The position numbers were made by a program, and so were the translations under genes. Of a stretch of 64,000 bases of DNA, positions 1 to 18,417 are shown piece by piece. The stretch spans positions 5,681,081-5,745,080 of the forward strand of contig NC_086258.1 in assembly GCF_021018805.1 (NCBI RefSeq), in the 5' to 3' direction. How positions within the stretch are numbered: the stretch's first letter is position 1; each line of letters begins with the position of its first letter. The stretch is from Prinia subflava (taxonomy: Eukaryota; Chordata; Aves; Passeriformes; Cisticolidae). The notes beneath the pieces were generated by a model. That model was not told the DNA's origin, did no database searches, and was given only the letters and a program-made list of their open reading frames with translations.

Positions 1-1947
1 TTTGCTTTGAAAATCTATTTTTCCATCTTAGCAGAAAACGTCAGGTCACTTCTGAAGCCCTGTAACACCAAAAGACGTGATACATTATCAAAAGGATCCA
101 TCTCCATCAAAACCATGATCTACTGTACTTTGCAGAATTAGTCGGGGGCTCCTCATAAATATGGGTGGGGTTTCTTGCCCTGTACAGGTATGGTTTTTCC
201 CCTATTTATTCCTTCATGATTAATAATAAGACAAAGATTTTAGTCAAGTGTAAGCAGACCAGGAAGGAGCCAGGGGGAAGCTCTGTGGCAGGTGGCAGCA
301 AGTCACCGCCACAGGGGCACAAAGGCACTGCCAGCAGGGCTGGAATGGCAGGCAGAGCTGGCACGGGGCCGAGTGCCATGGATTGTCCAAAGAGGCATCT
401 GTGAAAGGCTCAGGATCCTGAATCCTGGCTGCCATGGTGCTCTGAACTCGGTGGCAGCTGGGAGTCTCTGCCTTGGGCAGGGGATTGCTGCTGTCAACAA
501 GGTGACTGGCAGTGTCTCTCTCCTTTTGGTCTCAGCAGCCTCTAGTTCCTGCTGAGTTTGTAGCAGCACGTGCAGCATCTCGTCTCAGAAATAAAGGTAC
601 AATCTGCTGTGCCACTCCTCAAAGGTACCTGACCCTTTGCAGTGCTGACAGCATGAAAGAAAACAGAGATCCCTTAAAATTAATCCCATATTCAGTAACC
701 ATGCATGACTAAAAATTAGTTATCTGTTTTGTACATCACTTCATCAACTCGTATTGTGTCTGTGGCATCTCAAACAGTTGTTGGAATTTTAACTGCTATG
801 TTTAAAGCCAGTGGGTATATTGGAAAGCAATGTGGACAGATATTAATCCTCTAAACAGAACTGGTTCTCCTTTGCAAAAGTGTGGTTTCAAAAAAGGACA
901 TTCAGAAATAAGTTGTTACGTTCCACTTGGTACCATCATATTTGTGCTTGTGTAAAGCAAGCAAACAGAATTTGCAGGATAGTTCTGGGTCACTCTTTCA
1001 GAAATCTCTAGTCATTTAATTTCAAGCATGCCACTTCCATTTCTGAGATTATTTCTATGAACACTGAATGTTCAATAAATACATCTTACTTTTACTGGGG
1101 TATGGATATGTAATTTAAGAGTGGAGAACAAATTAATGTTCCTACCATGTTAGCCAATGCAGCATGAAAGCCAGATTTGCAAGGACTCCTTTTACTGATA
1201 TAAATTTTACCTCCATTTAGAGAGTTTGCATATTGCCAGGTTAGCTAGACCAGCAAAAACACTTACTGTGAAAGCCACTTCTTAAATGGCAAATAAAAAT
1301 ATCTCGTTTCATTTTTTTTAATCCCAAGTACAACGGAGATTACAAAGAATCCTGTAACGTATTATACAAGCACAGAGAGATAACTTTACAAACTCATGCA
1401 CTGCAGAAAGATTATCACCTTCTCAAAAGCACATGGAAGATGAAGGGAAGCAGAGTGTCTTGTATAGACAAATTGGATATGTCAGTGTGAGTGTTTTAAC
1501 TGCTCGTGGAAAATGCCAAGTGATTTGTAATGATCACTTTCTTTTTATCGCCTCCCTTTATCTTGTAGCAGAGTGACAGTCTGGTACTGAGAAATAACAG
1601 AATGAACCACCCATGCAGCCCGTTTCTGTAACTTCTTTCTTCAGTATATATGGAGGGTTCCCAGCACAAGTACTGATCTCAGCCCAGCTTGGAAAAAAAA
1701 AAAAGAGGGAAAATATGACAAAACAGGGCTTAAGCAGCATGAATGTGGCTCTCTCTGGAGAAGTGTAAAAGACAATTGCACCAATTACATGCTGCTTTTG
1801 GAACTCCGTGTAGCCTAAGCCTATTGAAATATATATTTGTGAGCGGGAGTGGAGGGGAAGGAGGATGCTCTGGAATGAGGCCTGGAGCTGGAATGCTGTC
1901 GTAAAGGCAGCAGTAGGAGGGAGAGCTATAAACTGGCTGCAGTCCTC

Positions 1948-1995
<48 letters not shown>

Positions 1996-4900
1996 TCCGG
2001 AAACATTTAAATGCCAAATTATGTGACACCTTTAATTCCTGTTTTTTCTTTTGTCCTTAGTTTTCCATTTAATTGACTGAAACTTTTCCTATTTATGCCA
2101 CCGACTGTATAAGCTGGGCTGACTAAAGGCATTTTTCTTTTCCTCTACCCTGGCCTGACATACTGCTTATGCAACAACTTGCACCTTTAATAACACCAAT
2201 AAAACCGCATCAGAACGTAAAAACCCCCACCGATTTCTTAGCATCAAGGCCTGAGAGAACTTGCTGCAGTGCTGGCATGTGACAGGAGGCAATTTATGAG
2301 GAATTAACTCTGACAGTCACTTTATACAGCTGATTTTCAAAGATCTAGGCACTAAAGATGTGTTAATGAGGGTACTGAGGCTTCATAATTAATTATATTA
2401 GCATCTCTTTGTTACTCTCTCCAACAGTAGTGGCTGGTTGACATTTCAATGGGAGTCTGGTGGTATTCTTTGTGATTATTATCCAGGAGTGCAGTTATAC
2501 CTTAGCTCCCAGAGGGAAACGTTGCATGTAAATGCCGCTGTGAATTGCAGGAGCCTTTGGAGCTCAGTAAAAGCCCTTGAAGGAGACCCCGCTGGAAACT
2601 GAATGGATGTCAGTAAAATTTCTCTAGTCTGGAGTCTCTCTTCAGATATGGACTCTCCTCCCCCTTCCTTTCCCTCCCCCCTTCCTTCCACTGAGCTGGT
2701 CCTTCTCACAAGGCTTAAGAACAGCAACATCCAGCCCTTGCTGAATGTCGAGTTCCAGACCCCTAAAGGAAGGAACAGTGACCTGAACAAAGCAGTGAAC
2801 AAAGTAAACCTGAAAATAGGGAATATTTTCACAGGCTTGAATTTTCAGTGCAATAAAACCAGAGCTGCCAGAAGGAGTCCCAGAAGTGGTGAGTCAGATA
2901 ATAGATGTACGGCTGTGGTGGGAGGGAAATGGTCTCTACTTTGTTTTATACCACCCCACCCCCCCCTTTACAAAGGCAGATGAAATTATTTTCCAGTCAT
3001 AGCACTGTGAAAACAAACACGGAGTTTAAAGGTTATTTCCTTTGTGTGTTTCTGAGAGACATTAGTTTTGACTCCAAAGGGGAAAGGAAGATGTTTTGTC
3101 AATGACCTCAATTTCTACTCTGAAAGTTTTACAGTATCACCTGAGGTGGCAGAGCTGCTCTTTTGTTTACTTATATATTCCACTTGTTTGTGTTAATTTT
3201 TAAAAAACTTACAAAAACAAATTGCTGTCTTTTCAGACCAGTTGCAGTTAGAACCTTGTCATGGTTGGACTCAGTTAAGGGCACAGTTTGACAAACACCT
3301 CTGCTAAGTGAAACTTGTGTAAAATGTGTTCCTCACTCTTTCATTCCTGTCTTCACGGGACTCTCTTACTTCTAACATTGTTCCTGCATCTGCACCAGGG
3401 AACCAGATCAGAGTGCTAGTCTGAGTTTAAGAAAATGGAGTTGTGGGGACTATTTCTAATTGAAATCAGATTCAGATTCAATTTAACACACACCAGAAAA
3501 AAAAAATCACTGGCACAATGCAGGAACAGCGTAAAGGGGGAGAGGGGTGGAATGTGTGGTGGGGAATGCTTAAGTAGGAACTTCTACCAAAAAATAGTTT
3601 GTCAAACCATGTCCTGAACGACTTTACATTCTTCCAAACCCGAGCCACTCTGCTGTGTGTGCAGGTAGAAACTCACATGCAGGGATTACAGTTGCAGGCC
3701 TCTCAGAGCTATTGTAATACCAAAAAATAATAACTGTTCCTACAGACTGACACAATTAACCAAATTCCACTCACAGATCATTGCTGGCAACTCGTGCAGC
3801 ATTTTATGTAGCTGAAGTTGGAGACCAGTTCTATTCTTGAGTTCCATCTCTGACTCTAATGAGCAATAACTCTGAATAACTCTGGCATTCAGTTCACCTA
3901 CCAGTAAAGAATTACTTTCCTCACAGAGCTTTTTACATTTAACCAGATTTTTTAAATGAGCTTTGACATTCTCAGATGAAAGGAATAATGTGCACAATGT
4001 ATTATTATAGCAAAAACTGTATATGACAGATTCCTACATGTTTTCCTGTCTTTTGTCTCACCTTTCCTGTCACCATACTCCTACACGAGACTCAATACAC
4101 ACCGTAAATGTTTGAGTAATACCAACTTCAAACTAATGAATTGTAATTAATGTACTTGTTCTTTGCTGAGCAATATTGTGTGTATTTATTTTTATCTGAT
4201 ACTTTTTGGATAGAGACGGAGGTTACTCCCCCTGAGAGTTCAAATATCAATAGTGCTCTACATAACAAGGGAAGTTTTTAATGATCCCCACAAAGACCGC
4301 TGCCACTTGGTAACAAGACAATGGATGAAATACACAGAGTGTAAAATTTTTGCCTCCAGTGCTATTCCCGAAGGACCAAATCTAGAAGTGATAGTCAACT
4401 CTGCCTAGGATCCAGCAAGAGTTTTCCTGCTCTAGGACTGAGGAGATGATAAATAATAAGAGTTTTAAGAATTGACCAGAGTCCAGAGTTAAAACCCTGG
4501 AAAGCAAACATTTTTGAATTTACTCTGTAGGAATATTGTCTCCCTTTTAATTTCTCTATGAGTGGAGAAGATGGAGAGGATCTTCTGTGTATCTCTGTGC
4601 ATAAGCACAAGGTACAGATTCATCTAGTCCTCAACATGTCTGAAAAGCTTATGCCTCATGTTCAGAAATGTCTAAGGTTTCATTGACTTTCAATTCAATA
4701 GTTTAAAGAGTATTTTGTCTGCCTCTTTGCCTCTAGTACCTGGGAACAAGCATAGGTGTGATGTGACCATACATCTCTTCATGGATTACAAGGAGGTGCT
4801 CTGGTAAGTTAAAGATGTTGTGTAGAAAAAAATAAAAGTCAATTTTGCAACGACGTCTAATGGAAATTTCATAAGGGGAAAAAACTCATAATACAAATAG

Positions 4901-7459
4901 GATCACTGGGTTTCTTCAGTGACATATTGTTAGTCACTGCCTGTTGTCTGTGTTGCTGAACTGCTGTCCTCCTTCAAGGCAATTATCAGCCCCGAAATAT
5001 TTTCATCCGAAGGTTTAAACTGCAACAACTGTGAGGACATGTGGAAGATTCCTCTGTCGTTATCTCACCCTTCAGTTCTAACACGAATGCTTGACTGGGA
5101 AGGTCTGTGACTCGAGGAGATGAATAAACAGTTGGAGCTGGTATTTGACTGGTTAATGCCTGTGCCAAACCGTGTGTGCAGTGCCTGGGAGGCTCAGCAG
5201 TTCCCCAGGGCTGTCAGACTGATCACACACAGCAAACCAGCCCCGTGTCTCTGCCTGTGGCTCCCAGCAAGCCCTGATGTGCCAGTCAGGCTTCGCTATC
5301 AAGTACAAGCTTGTGTGTTCTTGAAATGGGCCTTCAACTCACAGGTGTACTCAGCTCTCATATACTCTAAAAATTTGTCTTGCACTCCAAGGGGGATTGT
5401 TTTTCATACAGAGCCCAAGCCTGCAAGTTCTCTGTGGAAAACCAGGCTCCCAGCATAGATGTACAATTGTTAAGCAGTTGGTTGCATTTCAGTGATGGTA
5501 AAATGATCCTTGTTTTATATTTCTCTACAATAATTTCCAATTCTTTGGAAGTCTGTGAAATGATGCGTTGCTGTTAATTACATTGACTTACTTGTATGAT
5601 CATCTATATACCCATTTTGTCTTGCAGAAATACTTAGGAGGAGATGTAATCTTTTTTTCACACATCACTGCATTGTATTGGAGAGGATTTTAGCACATTT
5701 TCTGATTTCATTTGCCAAATTGTGGGTTCAAGTTTAAAATTTACAGCTGACTTGACATTCCAGAAAGTAAGCATGATTACCAATTATGTCTCTGTCTTGT
5801 AGTAACACATCTAACCAAGGAAAGAAATGCTGGAGATCTGAACTTTAACTTCAAGGAGTAAATATGAGATTTCCTTTACAAAGAAAGGAAATTGACTCTG
5901 TTTAGTCAATTCTTGAGGAAAATGTGCAGTTATAACTGTACATTTAAACCCTCAACAGTTATTCAAGGACTAAAACTGCCTTAGAGGTTAGTTACAGGTC
6001 ATGAAAACATTAGAAAGATTTGAAGGGAGGTAACTGAATATTTATCAATAAACCCTCTACATTTTTGAGGGTTCTTTTGTTACTGTCTCACGGATAGTAA
6101 ACTCATATTCTTTTAATATTTACATGTATTTATATTCTTTTTAATATTTATATATAATCAACATACCCTTTTTTTGTTGATAACAGCTAGTTTTAGGGTA
6201 GTAAGAACAGATCTTGGAAATGTTTTTTAACAGTACAGCAGTTAAAATTAACGATTACTTGGTTTTAGATACATCAGTGTATCACCATAATCGTGTACTT
6301 CAGGATTACCTGGTAATTTATAGACTAAACAAGGGGTTCTAGTAGGGAACTGACAGGTGCCACTTGTTCCTGCTTGGAACGAGCTTTCAGACTTGCCATC
6401 TGTATTTCAAATTCTAGACCTTCAAAGACTAATCTAGAGAAATACAATATAGTAAATTACAGATGAGAGGGAAAAAACCCAAGCAGATACAACTGCATAG
6501 TCAAGAGACCCAAATGAAACAGAAGGAAGAAAACCAAGCTACACACATGAGTTTACCTTATCTGAATTGGAAGATATTAATCATATTAATCAATCTTGGG
6601 ACATGCAGACAGAATAAGGAAAGAGCCCATGCTGTGATGGGCTTCAGGAGGGCCTTGAGACATCCCCCCTTTGGGAAGGATTTCATAATCCTGCATTTAT
6701 AAAGTTGGGATGCTTTGCTTACCTTTTATGTCCAGCGGCTGCAATTGCTGTTCGTGAAAGCAGAGGAGTAAGAGATGCAAGTAAGCTCCTCTCTCCTGCT
6801 GTTTGCACAGGGAAGCACAACACAAACCCTGCACACGGGGCAGCCCTTGCTGGTGGCAGTGGAAACAAGGACGGAGCATGTGGGAAGTGACAGCTGAGAA
6901 TACAAAAGAAAAAACAATGGGGATTTGGAAGCAACAGGTGGGAGCAGGATTCAGAAAAGTACAGTCAAAACTTCTGAGGAGGCAGGAACTAATCCAGGCC
7001 TCACTGAGTAGGTCCAGTAGAAGAGCAACTGGAAGAGGCAAAACAGGAAATGAACAGGAAGACTATGCTGGTGTTGTATGACTGGGGAAGCAAATACAGA
7101 CAGCAAATTCCTACTTCATCAAAACTACACTTGTATCTTAACCCGATTTGTATCCTGACACTCATCTGTCAATGATACACTGCTGCTTTTGATTGAAAAG
7201 AGTGACTTGGCTATTCCTTTAAGAGCAAACGCAGGCGAGCTGTAGCTGTGGAGCTGCACTGAGCTCCATGACATGACAGGTGGACAGGAAAGGGACAAAA
7301 AGGGTTATTTAAAGTCTGCCTGCTCTCGGTGCAGTGGCAGGTGTGCTGGCAGACAGCTCTGTGACCTTCTGGAGTCCAGCTCCCCAGTAACTGAGCTGGA
7401 TGTGACTGACAGGGCTCTGTGCCCTCAACACAGCATGTCCCAGGTTATTTATATGGGTT
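1..7459. other. Noncoding region upstream of SET
   Basis: I see no exon, RNA gene or recognisable transposon here apart from an A tract at 1954-1993. The open frames present, for example 2603-2983 on plus and 3740-3997 on minus, have no recognisable domain, no splice-compatible neighbours and no coding-like composition. The DNA is AT-rich. In human the gene on this side of SET is WDR34 (DYNC2I2), and I found no WD-repeat exon, so either that gene lies further left or the neighbour differs in birds. The block around 2000-2480 is treated as a candidate conserved noncoding element in the findings. Confidence 0.6.
1954..1993 (+). repeat. Poly(A) mononucleotide tract, 40 A
   Basis: An uninterrupted run of 40 A on the plus strand. 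No AATAAA lies just before it, and the 5' flank shows no recognisable transcript-like sequence. A simple mononucleotide repeat is therefore likelier than a retrocopy tail. Its length will vary between individuals and is prone to sequencing error. Confidence 0.9.
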
Positions 7460-7793
7460 TGTTTAGTCTCGAGGAGGCTCAGGGGGCACCTCATTGCTCT
7501 CCACAGCCACCTGAAAGGAGGATGCACTGAGGTGGGGACCCGGCTCTTCTGCCTGGCCTTAAGCTGAGACGGGAGATTCTGATAAGATATTTGAGAGAGA
7601 TTTTTCCCTGCTAAGGTGCCATGCATTGGAATAGGTGGAGTCACCATCCCTGGAGGTGCTCAAGAGGTGTCTGGATCTGGCACTGGGTGATGTGCTTTAA
7701 TGGCTTCGGGGGTTACGATGGCAGTACTCGGTGAACACTGGACATGATGTTCTTAAAAGGTCTCTTATCTTGGTAATTCCATGATTACTTTGT
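7460..7793 (+). mobile_element. Degraded CR1 LINE fragment, 3' end
   Basis: The sequence follows the avian CR1 3' region. It has an 'aggctcagggggcacctcat' block, then 'cacctgaaaggagg', then 'agtcaccatccctggaggtg', then a diverged 'ggacatgatgttcttaaaag' tail ending near 'attccatga'. Compared with the remembered consensus there are gaps and many substitutions, so this is an old, 5'-truncated, inactive copy in plus orientation. It ends only about 150 bp before the SET CpG island begins. The left boundary is approximate. Confidence 0.8.
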
Positions 7794-8619
7794 GCCATGA
7801 CCCAGGTAAGGCAGGCAGTGCAGGAAGACGTGGATCCCACATCCCAGAGCACGGCAGGCTGGAAACGCGACCTCACTCCCGGCAGGGAGGCGCTGAGCCC
7901 AGTCCCGGGGGAACGCCTCAGGCAGCGGGACCGCAGCCTACTGAGCACCTTTTGAGAATCGAGTAAATCCATTTGTGCCCTCGATGTCCCCCGGCAGGGG
8001 GAGGGAGCGGCCCCATCCCGGCCGCACCAAGGGCTCGGTGTCTCCACGGGCCGTGGGGGGATGGAACGAGGGGGGGGGAAACTCACCGGGCCTCGCGCGC
8101 GCCGCCACACCGAGGGCGCGCGGGCACGTGCAGCGCACGCATGCGCGGCCCTTTCTCCTACACGCCCGGCGCGCGCCCCCGCCCTCCCGCGCGCGCCGTC
8201 CTCTGTGTCTCCGCGCCGCGGTCACGCCCCCCAGCGCCCTCCGACCAATGGGCGCCCGGCTTGGGGCGGTCGGGGGGCGCGGCCTCTCTGCGGCTGCGCA
8301 CGCGGGGCCTCCCCGGCGTGTGTGTGTGCGCGGAGCGCAGTGCGCCTGCGCATCGCACCGCCCGCGGCACAGCGCGCCCGGGGCGGGGGGCTCGGCGCGC
8401 ACGCGCGTTGCGGCCGCCGTGGCCCGGCCGGGCGGGGGGGGCCGCGCATGCGCGCCGCGTGCCCGCCCCTCGCCAGCAGCAGAGGAGGAGGCGGCGGTGG
8501 CGGCTCTGGGCGAGGGAGCGCGAGGGGAGTGAGAGGCGCCGTTGCCGCTCCGGTATCCGGCAGGACCGCGCGGAGGAGGCGGGAGCGCCCCGGCGGCGGA
8601 GGGACCTGAGTGGCGGCGG

Positions 8620-8640
8620 CAGCAGCAGCAGCAGCAGCAG
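8620..8640 (+). repeat. (CAG)7 repeat in the SET 5' UTR
   Basis: Seven CAG triplets precede GGAGGAG, about 90 bp upstream of the SET AUG. In the SET frame the repeat reads GCA and encodes alanine. It is a short triplet microsatellite in the inferred leader, and its length may vary. Confidence 0.9.
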
Positions 8641-8726
8641 GAGGAGTCAGTGCCCGGCCCCCCCCCGCGCAGCCCCATTGCAGCCCCCCCCCTCCCTCCC
8701 GCCCTCCGCGCTCCGCAGCCACCAAC

Positions 8727-14785
<6,059 letters not shown>

Positions 14786-15710
14786 TTGAACACTGATGGA
14801 TTCCAAACCCCCTTTTTACCTTTTTAATTTTTCTCCAGTCCCTGGGAGCAAGTTGCTGTCTTTTTTTTCTTGTGCTCAGTCGCCTTGTTCTCTTGAGGTC
14901 TCTTTTTCTCTCCTCTACACCATGGTTCACAATTTATTTTGGGGAAATACCTTGAGCAGAATCCAGTGGAAAAGAATCTACCAGTTTCTGTTTCAAGTTC
15001 ATTTTTATCCCTTTCTGTCTCAAAACAAAAACTGTTTATGAATTCAACACACCATGTTCTGTGGGAAAAAAGAAAACCTTCTGCTCCCTTCACTCTGCTG
15101 GAAGCTGAAGAGTGCTAGGCCCCTGTGTAGTAGTGCATAGAATCTAGCTTTTTTCCTTCTTTCTCTGTATATTGGGCTCAGAGATTACACTGTGTCTCTA
15201 TGTGAATATGGACAGTTAGCATTTACCAACATGTATCTGTCTACTTTCTCTTGTTTAAAAAAAAAAGAAAAAAAAACTACAAAAAAATAAAAATAAAAAT
15301 GGGGTTATAGAAGGTCAGCCGGGGTGGGTTTCAGATGTTTGGGTGGGTTAAGTGGGCATTTTGACAACATGGCTTCTTCTCCTTTGGCATGTTTAATTGT
15401 GATGTTTAACAAACATCCTTGCAGTTTAAGATGACACTTTTAAAATAAAATCTTCTCCTAATGATGACTTTGAGCCCTGCCACTTGATGGAGAATCAGCA
15501 GAACCAGTAGGATCTTATTTGGAATTGACATTCTCTATTGTAATTTTGTTCTTGTTTATTTTTAAATTCTTTTTTTTTTGGTGGTTTTTCTTTTTTTTCT
15601 TTTTGGTTTTTTTTTTGTTTCACTGGAAAGGAAAGAAAGATGCTCAGTTTTAAACGTTAAAGTGTACAAGTTGCTTTGTTACAATAAAACTAAATGTGTA
15701 CACAAAGGGA
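14786..15710 (+). other. SET: SET proximal 3' UTR
   Basis: The 3' UTR begins after TAA at 14783-14785. Poly(A) signals AATAAA occur at 15286-15291, 15292-15297, 15444-15449 and 15683-15688. The last one, followed by a GT-rich stretch, is the most likely main site. Long parts match the human SET 3' UTR as I remember it, for example around 'gtgtagtagtgcatagaatc', 'atatggacagttagcattta' and 'acaataaaactaaatgtgta'. Such conservation in noncoding sequence suggests post-transcriptional control, but that is inference. Confidence 0.8.
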
Positions 15711-17710
15711 CTGGTTGGTCTTCACTGAAAGAAACAGTTTGTATATCCTATTTAGAACTTGCTTGTAGTTTCTTGGAATTTTTAGGGGCATTTTGTCAGT
15801 ATCTCTGTAGTGCAATGCAGCCTTGTGGTTGTGTGGACTGAACCAGTTCATGTCGTTTCCACTATTTCAGTACCTGTAAAGTGTTTCCTTTGGTAGTTCC
15901 TACTGCACACTGACTCCTGAGTTCCCTGCAGGGTCATGTGCTGTGTGTGAAGACACAGGTGTTAAATTCATGTTTTGCAAAAAGGAAAGTCACTTGATTT
16001 GTAGAACTTCCAGTAATTTCCAGTACATCAGTTTGCATGAAAATGCCATGCAAGTTCAGAATAAAAAGACCAAGGGGTGGTCTTAAAATATTTGGGTGGT
16101 TTTGTAAGTCTTTTCAGTTGAAAACAAATCTTAATTGCAAGCTAATTTGCGGGCTGTTTCAAAGAGCAAGATTCTTAGTAAAGTTCATGTATAAAAAATT
16201 GCTACTTCACTGCTTTTTTTTTTTTCTTGGTAGCAGCATGTATATGTGCTTTAGATACACTGTACTCTCATTTTAAGAGACTGCATTTGAGAAACTTGTA
16301 ACAATTTCACATAAGAGGTTGTTGGAACTGGTATTCCACAAAATGTAATGGAAGTTGTTTAAACATGCTTTGCTTTTGAAATATTTAAAAAAAATGTTCT
16401 ATCAGCTCATCTGAAATTCAAACAGCTCTTTGGATGTGTAGAAAAGACTGTCTTCTGGGAAGACTTGTTATATTCTCTGATTCCTTTTCCTCACAGAATC
16501 TGCTGTAGTAAAATTCAGCTTTTTTTGATGCTTTAGAATACACTTGGCAGAACAAGATCAGTGTGTGGTTGAGACGTGCACAAATAACATGTGTGAGGGA
16601 AAACATTCTGTAAGTGTGTGGTCCAGCTTGGATTCAGTCCAGTTATCAGAGACAATGCAACGTCCAGTCTCATGTGATCAATGCAAAAATAAGACAACCA
16701 TGTACTTTATTCCATCTCAACAAAAGCTTCTGCCCTCATCCTGCTTTGCAGAGCCAAGTACAACGTTGATCAGTAATGGTCTCTTACCATCTAGAGAGAG
16801 AAGGAACAAAACCCATGAAGTCCTGTAAATTTTAGTGTTTTTTAATTTGATTCCTTTTTGTTGTAAGATTGAAAATAGCTTCCTGTTGTGGTAGAGGGTC
16901 GATGTGCTGTTACTTGCCATGATGCCTCATTACTTAATTTTTATGTAGTCTTAATTGTAGTTCCTCAAGGAAAATAATCTTTGGCTAGTCTTGAATGCTT
17001 TAGGAAAAATATTGTGCCGTTGTTGTTCCATCCCTGTTGGTTACTAGCAGAAAACTTATAAAAACTGTTTTGAAAGTAATCAAAGCTTCAGGCTCTGTAA
17101 AGTCAAATACCAGGAACAAGAAATGAGAAGTCTGGATAATTAAATGCTACTTAAGAGATTTTTTTCTTGCGCATTCTTTAGGATTTTACAGGGTGCCAAA
17201 ATACTCTTGCTACTGTACTGATAATACTGAATTTGCTGTGAAACTTGAGGGTTTACTCTTGGCAATGGCTAAAGAGTAAACTAACATGGTAAAAGAATAA
17301 ACCATATTAGTTAAATGTTATTTAACTTTTTTTTTCTAGCGTGGAAATGATTAGGGATTAACACAATTCTGCAATGCTGAAGAAATACTACAGCTGGCCA
17401 TCGTGTGCTCTGACTGTTCACTTAATGTCTAATTTGGCTGAATATATGTAATGGGTGTCCATTTTTACTGGATTTATTTTATATGTGTATAAAGAGCTTT
17501 TAAAAAGACATCCACCTTGAATAACAATGGGATATTCGTTCTTATTAAATATCTAACATTAATTCCCCACTGCCTGAGCTCCTCACATCCAGTTAATCCC
17601 ACCATGTGAAATTTGTCACAGGTGATAGCTGACTTCGGGTTTTTTTGGCCTGAATTTCCAGGGTTAGAACATAGAGTTGGCAGCAGTTTAATAAAGGTGA
17701 AGCTGCTGTG
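15711..17710 (+). other. Possible distal SET 3' UTR extension
   Basis: AT-rich sequence without coding content. Further AATAAA signals occur at 16060-16065, 17296-17301 and 17690-17695. These could end longer SET transcripts or may not be used. Nothing else is recognisable. Evidence for transcription is only the signals and the absence of another gene. Confidence 0.4.
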
Positions 17711-18417
17711 GTAGGGCTATATGGCCTGACTATCTCAAAGGTTATTTTAAAGTTTAATTGCTATAAAATGGAATCTTCTGTCTGTAATTTCTAGTGCCAA
17801 AGGAAACAAATACATCTGAGTGTGTAAATACAGTTAGAAAGGTTTGGGGTTTTTAAAGAGATTATCTCTGTACTTATTCATATTTGTCGACATCGTTTCT
17901 GTCCCTGTAAACAGGCATTATCTGAATCAATTTCTCAGTCATTTATGATAAATCATTTGAATCTGTAAGCTCTTTGTACCACACTAAAGCAGGTGCATAG
18001 GGATAGTACTTTGTTTATTGGATACTGTTCCTGAATTTTGAAGCCATGTTGTTTTTTGTTTTGTTTTTGTTTTTTAAAGAGAATGAAATCAATGAAATAA
18101 TTTCTCTGCTGTACCTTCAAGCTATCCTTCTGTTTGAAGGAATTAAATACATTTAACTGTTACTTGATGTTACCATTTCTAAGAGTCTTTTTCAAAAGAA
18201 TCAGGTTTTTTAGTCCCAAACTCTGCACCATCTTTCACGGATGAGGTGGACAGTGTTTGCTTCTCCTTTACGGAGAAATGAGGGGAGGTCACAAGTGACT
18301 GGTACACGACACTCGGTTTCTGTGGGAAACAGATGTATGCTTAATGTCCTTCCTCCCTCTCCTGGATTAAAAATTGAAACTTTTAAGACTTTTTCGTGAT
18401 CCTCACCTTCCCCGCAT
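17711..18417. other. Intergenic AT-rich spacer
   Basis: No exon, repeat family or regulatory motif stands out. It contains a T/G-rich low-complexity run near 18049-18077. Confidence 0.5.

Noticed and set aside
1954..1993. 40-A tract as the tail of a retrocopied gene
   Set aside because: No poly(A) signal or transcript-like sequence precedes it, and no target-site duplication was seen.
1..7459. Exons of WDR34 (DYNC2I2), the human neighbour of SET
   Set aside because: No WD-repeat coding sequence is visible in any frame.
7000..8726. First exon of the SET alpha isoform (MAPKRQSP-type start)
   Set aside because: I searched the upstream region by eye and found no such sequence. It may lie elsewhere or be absent; not annotated.
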